DNA of 8,565 nt from Candidatus Cloacimonadota bacterium (GTDB lineage Bacteria; Cloacimonadota; Cloacimonadia; Cloacimonadales; TCS61), in assembly GCA_021108055.1 (NCBI GenBank), contig JAIORR010000194.1, forward strand, positions 1 to 8,565, given 5' to 3'. Within the stretch, counting starts at the first letter, position 1; each line of letters begins with the position of its first letter. Under the pieces are notes generated by a model that worked only from the letters and a program-made list of their open reading frames with translations, did no database searches and was not told the DNA's origin. Below are positions 7,019 to 8,565 of the stretch, in pieces. Both the position numbers and the translations under genes were made by a program.

Positions 7019-8128
7019 CTATTCAAACTTATAATTTTTCTTTTGTGCCTGTTCGATGATAGCATTAATGATCGCAGCATCGAGCGTATTATCCTGAAGT
7101 TGACTGCGCTGTTCAGTTACATATTTCCGTCTTTCTATGTTCAGTTTATTTATCTTTTCCTGCAATTTTTTTCGTGCCTGTGCTTTTTCTTCTACATAAG
7201 CTTTACGTTCTTTAGTGTTCATTCCTTTCATCTCTTCGGGAAGTTCTTCTTCTTTTAATTCTTCAATATTGACGGCACCTTCATTTTCTGCATCCACCAG
7301 GTCCCAGGCAATGTTTTTATATTGACCGGTAGATTTGGTTACGGATCGTTGGGTATATGCACCGCCGCCAAGAGCTTTTGCATTTATATCCTGTTCTGCC
7401 TGGCGCTCCTTGAATTTTTTCCCTTCCCTGCCATAAGCTATGTAGGTTTTATTCAGTTCGTCGCTCAGTTGCATTATTTCTTTATCTTGTGGTGCATCGA
7501 TGTGAACGATCTGCTGGTTCTGATCGATGTTCATATATTTTCCGTCAGCACGGTCTGCCCCGTCTTTCCACCAGGTGTCGATACCTTCTTTGTAGTCACC
7601 GCAAAATATTGTGTTCACGATTATTCCTTTAGAGATAGCTTCTTTGCAGGCTTTTTTATAATCTACTTTTCCCTGGGTGAAAGGTTCGTTCCCTGCGATG
7701 AATATCAGCTTCAAATCGTCGTTATTTGCACTCCACTTAAGTCCGTTCACAGCAGACTGGATCACCTGTCCGCAATATTCATCTCCGCCATTTGTTTGAA
7801 GAACAAACAGTTCTTCCGAAATTTTATCGAGGTCCTGTGAAAGCTCTACTATCATGCGGATGTAACCTTCTTCTGCGGGAATACTGCTCTTCCCATATTC
7901 ATAAAGACCAACGTAAAGCTCGATGGTTTCACCCTCTCTTTTGGAAAGAGCCAGTTCATTCACGATCTTCCAGAGCTGGGTTTTTGCCTGTTCGATGAGC
8001 CCTTCCATACTGCCGCTGGTATCCAGAAGAATTGCCAGTTCGATCTTTGGGGCGGTTTCCTTTGTTAGCAATACAACTGCAGAAAACAGGATAACACCAG
8101 TTAGAGCGATCTTTAAAATTTTATTCAT
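7019..8128 (-). CDS. VWA-domain protein with N-terminal signal/anchor (369 aa)
   Basis: The start chosen is the ATG at 8128 with GGAGG at 8136-8140, seven bases upstream. The reading frame stays open 59 codons further but that part has no good ribosome binding site. Residues 5-21 are hydrophobic after K3 and lack a clean cleavage site, so the protein is either secreted or anchored with its bulk outside. Residues about 28-230 are a von Willebrand A domain with D36-x-S38-x-S40. The third metal-site loop reads I-A-G-N-E-P-F (144-150), with Asn147 where many VWA domains have Asp. I recall this variant, together with T-Q-G after it and the later G-K-Y-M-N-I-D and T-Y-I-A-Y-G segments, as typical of one bacterial VWA subgroup. 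Residues about 284-345 are highly charged and probably helical or coiled-coil. It lies upstream of the VIT-VWA gene in the same direction, which suggests a joint envelope role. The exact function is unknown. Confidence 0.88.
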   Translation of the reverse strand: MNKILKIALTGVILFSAVVLLTKETAPKIELAILLDTSGSMEGLIEQAKTQLWKIVNELALSKREGETIELYVGLYEYGKSSIPAEEGYIRMIVELSQDLDKISEELFVLQTNGGDEYCGQVIQSAVNGLKWSANNDDLKLIFIAGNEPFTQGKVDYKKACKEAISKGIIVNTIFCGDYKEGIDTWWKDGADRADGKYMNIDQNQQIVHIDAPQDKEIMQLSDELNKTYIAYGREGKKFKERQAEQDINAKALGGGAYTQRSVTKSTGQYKNIAWDLVDAENEGAVNIEELKEEELPEEMKGMNTKERKAYVEEKAQARKKLQEKINKLNIERRKYVTEQRSQLQDNTLDAAIINAIIEQAQKKNYKFE

Positions 8129-8135
8129 AATAGTT

Positions 8136-8140
8136 CCTCC
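8136..8140 (-). promoter_or_regulatory. Ribosome binding site fixing the VWA start
   Basis: GGAGG on the minus strand lies seven bases before the ATG at 8128. It places the hydrophobic signal/anchor segment at the very N-terminus, as expected for an exported protein. The longer reading from 8305 would bury that segment behind 59 extra residues. Confidence 0.82.
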
Positions 8141-8243
8141 AATTTCTTTGCTGTTTTTTATTACACACCAAGAGTTGAAATTCAATAAAAATGAGTCAAT
8201 GAAATAATGAAAAAAATGATAAAGAGAATTATTGACAGAGATG

Positions 8244-8275
8244 GATCTTATTCCAACAAAACAAAAAATAAGATC
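8244..8275. repeat. Perfect 9-base inverted repeat in the VWA gene leader
   Basis: GATCTTATT (8244-8252) and AATAAGATC (8267-8275) are exact reverse complements around a 14-base A/C-rich spacer. The element lies about 115 to 150 bases upstream of the VWA start codon. It has no T run beyond either arm, which argues against a simple terminator. An operator or an mRNA leader hairpin is possible. Confidence 0.55.
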
Positions 8276-8406
8276 GAATTCTGGTTTGCCTGAGTTTTGT
8301 AGCATCTGCCGGGTTATTCCGAGTGGTCTATTTTACTATTTCATTCTCAAGAAAAGTATTAAGGTGAGTTATATCTCAAAAAGTTTTGCCTAAAAATTTC
8401 AATTTA

Positions 8407-8421
8407 AAACTTCCGAAGTTT
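8407..8421. repeat. 15-base near-perfect palindrome
   Basis: AAACTTC (8407-8413) and GAAGTTT (8415-8421) are exact reverse complements around a single C. The symmetry and lack of loop fit a protein-binding site or a remnant of a palindromic repeat better than an RNA hairpin. Confidence 0.45.
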
Positions 8422-8441
8422 GAGTATAGCCATTTGTAGAT

Positions 8442-8457
8442 TCCCTCTTTCGAGGGA
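8442..8457. repeat. Short stem-loop TCCCTC / GAGGGA
   Basis: Six perfectly complementary bases (8442-8447 with 8452-8457) flank a four-base TTTC loop, and a T-G wobble extends the stem by one. It is followed by GTGACAGAATCCCCTC, which reads like part of a dispersed intergenic repeat rather than a terminator, as no T run follows on either strand. Confidence 0.45.
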
Positions 8458-8503
8458 GTGACAGAATCCCCTCTTGAGATTTATACGCCAGTCAAAGGCT
8501 CAT

Positions 8504-8522
8504 AAATCCGAAATCTGAAATC
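8504..8522. repeat. Short tandem repeat with 7-base period
   Basis: AAATC occurs at 8504, 8511 and 8518, exactly seven bases apart, as AAATCCG, AAATCTG and AAATCAA. Fewer than three full units are present, so this is a minor repeat whose significance is doubtful. Confidence 0.35.
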
Positions 8523-8565
8523 AATTCTTTCTCCGGCTTATTATGTTCCTTATCATTTATGGGAT

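Larger units (their letters stand above)
8129..8565. other. Gene-free region with several palindromes, upstream of the VWA gene
   Basis: These 437 bases contain no supportable gene on either strand. They hold the VWA gene's ribosome binding site and presumably its promoter, although I could not identify a convincing -35/-10 pair. They also hold three inverted repeats (8244-8275, 8407-8421, 8442-8457) and a short 7-base-period repeat (8504-8522). The text from about 8400 onward resembles decayed dispersed intergenic repeats. Confidence 0.6.

Noticed and set aside
7322..7840. Plus-strand open frame of 172 codons inside the VWA gene
   Set aside because: It is antisense to a confident coding region; its phenylalanine- and cysteine-rich translation is typical of a reverse-strand shadow.
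3659..8128. Complete CBASS, Pycsar or retron defence operon
   Set aside because: No nucleotide cyclase, reverse transcriptase or other sensor is encoded in the window; only a TIR-like effector is present, beside exported VWA genes.
8232..8260. TTGACA on the plus strand as a possible -35 box
   Set aside because: Seventeen bases downstream the sequence is AACAAA, not a -10 box, and no plus-strand gene follows.
8129..8305. Upstream extension of the VWA gene to an ATG at 8305
   Set aside because: The 59 extra residues lack a ribosome binding site and would place the hydrophobic export segment internally, whereas the ATG at 8128 has GGAGG at good spacing.
1..8565. CRISPR array, tRNA or rRNA genes, insertion sequences
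   Set aside because: No regularly spaced long repeats, cloverleaf-like segments, rRNA-like stretches or transposase coding regions were seen on either strand.

Overview
The window looks like chromosomal DNA from an AT-rich, Gram-negative-type bacterium with many exported proteins. Four of the five genes carry an N-terminal signal or anchor segment. The PEGA-type exported protein, the vault/von Willebrand (VIT-VWA) proteins and the plant-plastid-like S9 peptidase together suggest the Fibrobacteres-Chlorobi-Bacteroidetes (FCB) side of the tree, for example Cloacimonadota or a relative. This placement is an inference from protein flavour; no rRNA or tRNA is present to confirm it.

Left part, plus strand. 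A secreted PEGA-domain protein (35-1039) is followed by a good intrinsic terminator (about 1061-1091). A 213-base gap follows that contains a short inverted repeat. Next is a secreted S9-family peptidase of the glutamyl-endopeptidase type (1253-3643). It starts at TTG and has an intact Ser-Asp-His triad.

Right part, minus strand, read from right to left. A gene-free leader region holds several palindromes (8129-8565). It precedes a membrane-anchored or secreted VWA protein (8128-7019). A 130-base spacer carrying a dispersed-type inverted repeat leads to a large exported VIT-VWA protein (6888-4642). A 170-base spacer rich in small palindromes then leads to a cytoplasmic TIR-like protein of the Cap12/Pycsar-effector type (4471-3659). 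This last gene converges on the peptidase gene with only 15 bases between the stop codons.

How they may work together: the two VWA proteins are adjacent, in the same orientation and both exported, so a shared envelope role is plausible but unproven. The peptidase and the PEGA protein would also act outside the cytoplasm. The TIR-like gene is the odd one out. It is cytoplasmic and belongs to a family whose studied members degrade NAD+ during anti-phage defence, but no partner sensor gene lies beside it here. I found no CRISPR array, RNA gene, transposase or complete named defence operon. The most useful leads are the stand-alone TIR-like protein, the VIT-VWA/VWA pair and the structured intergenic segments.
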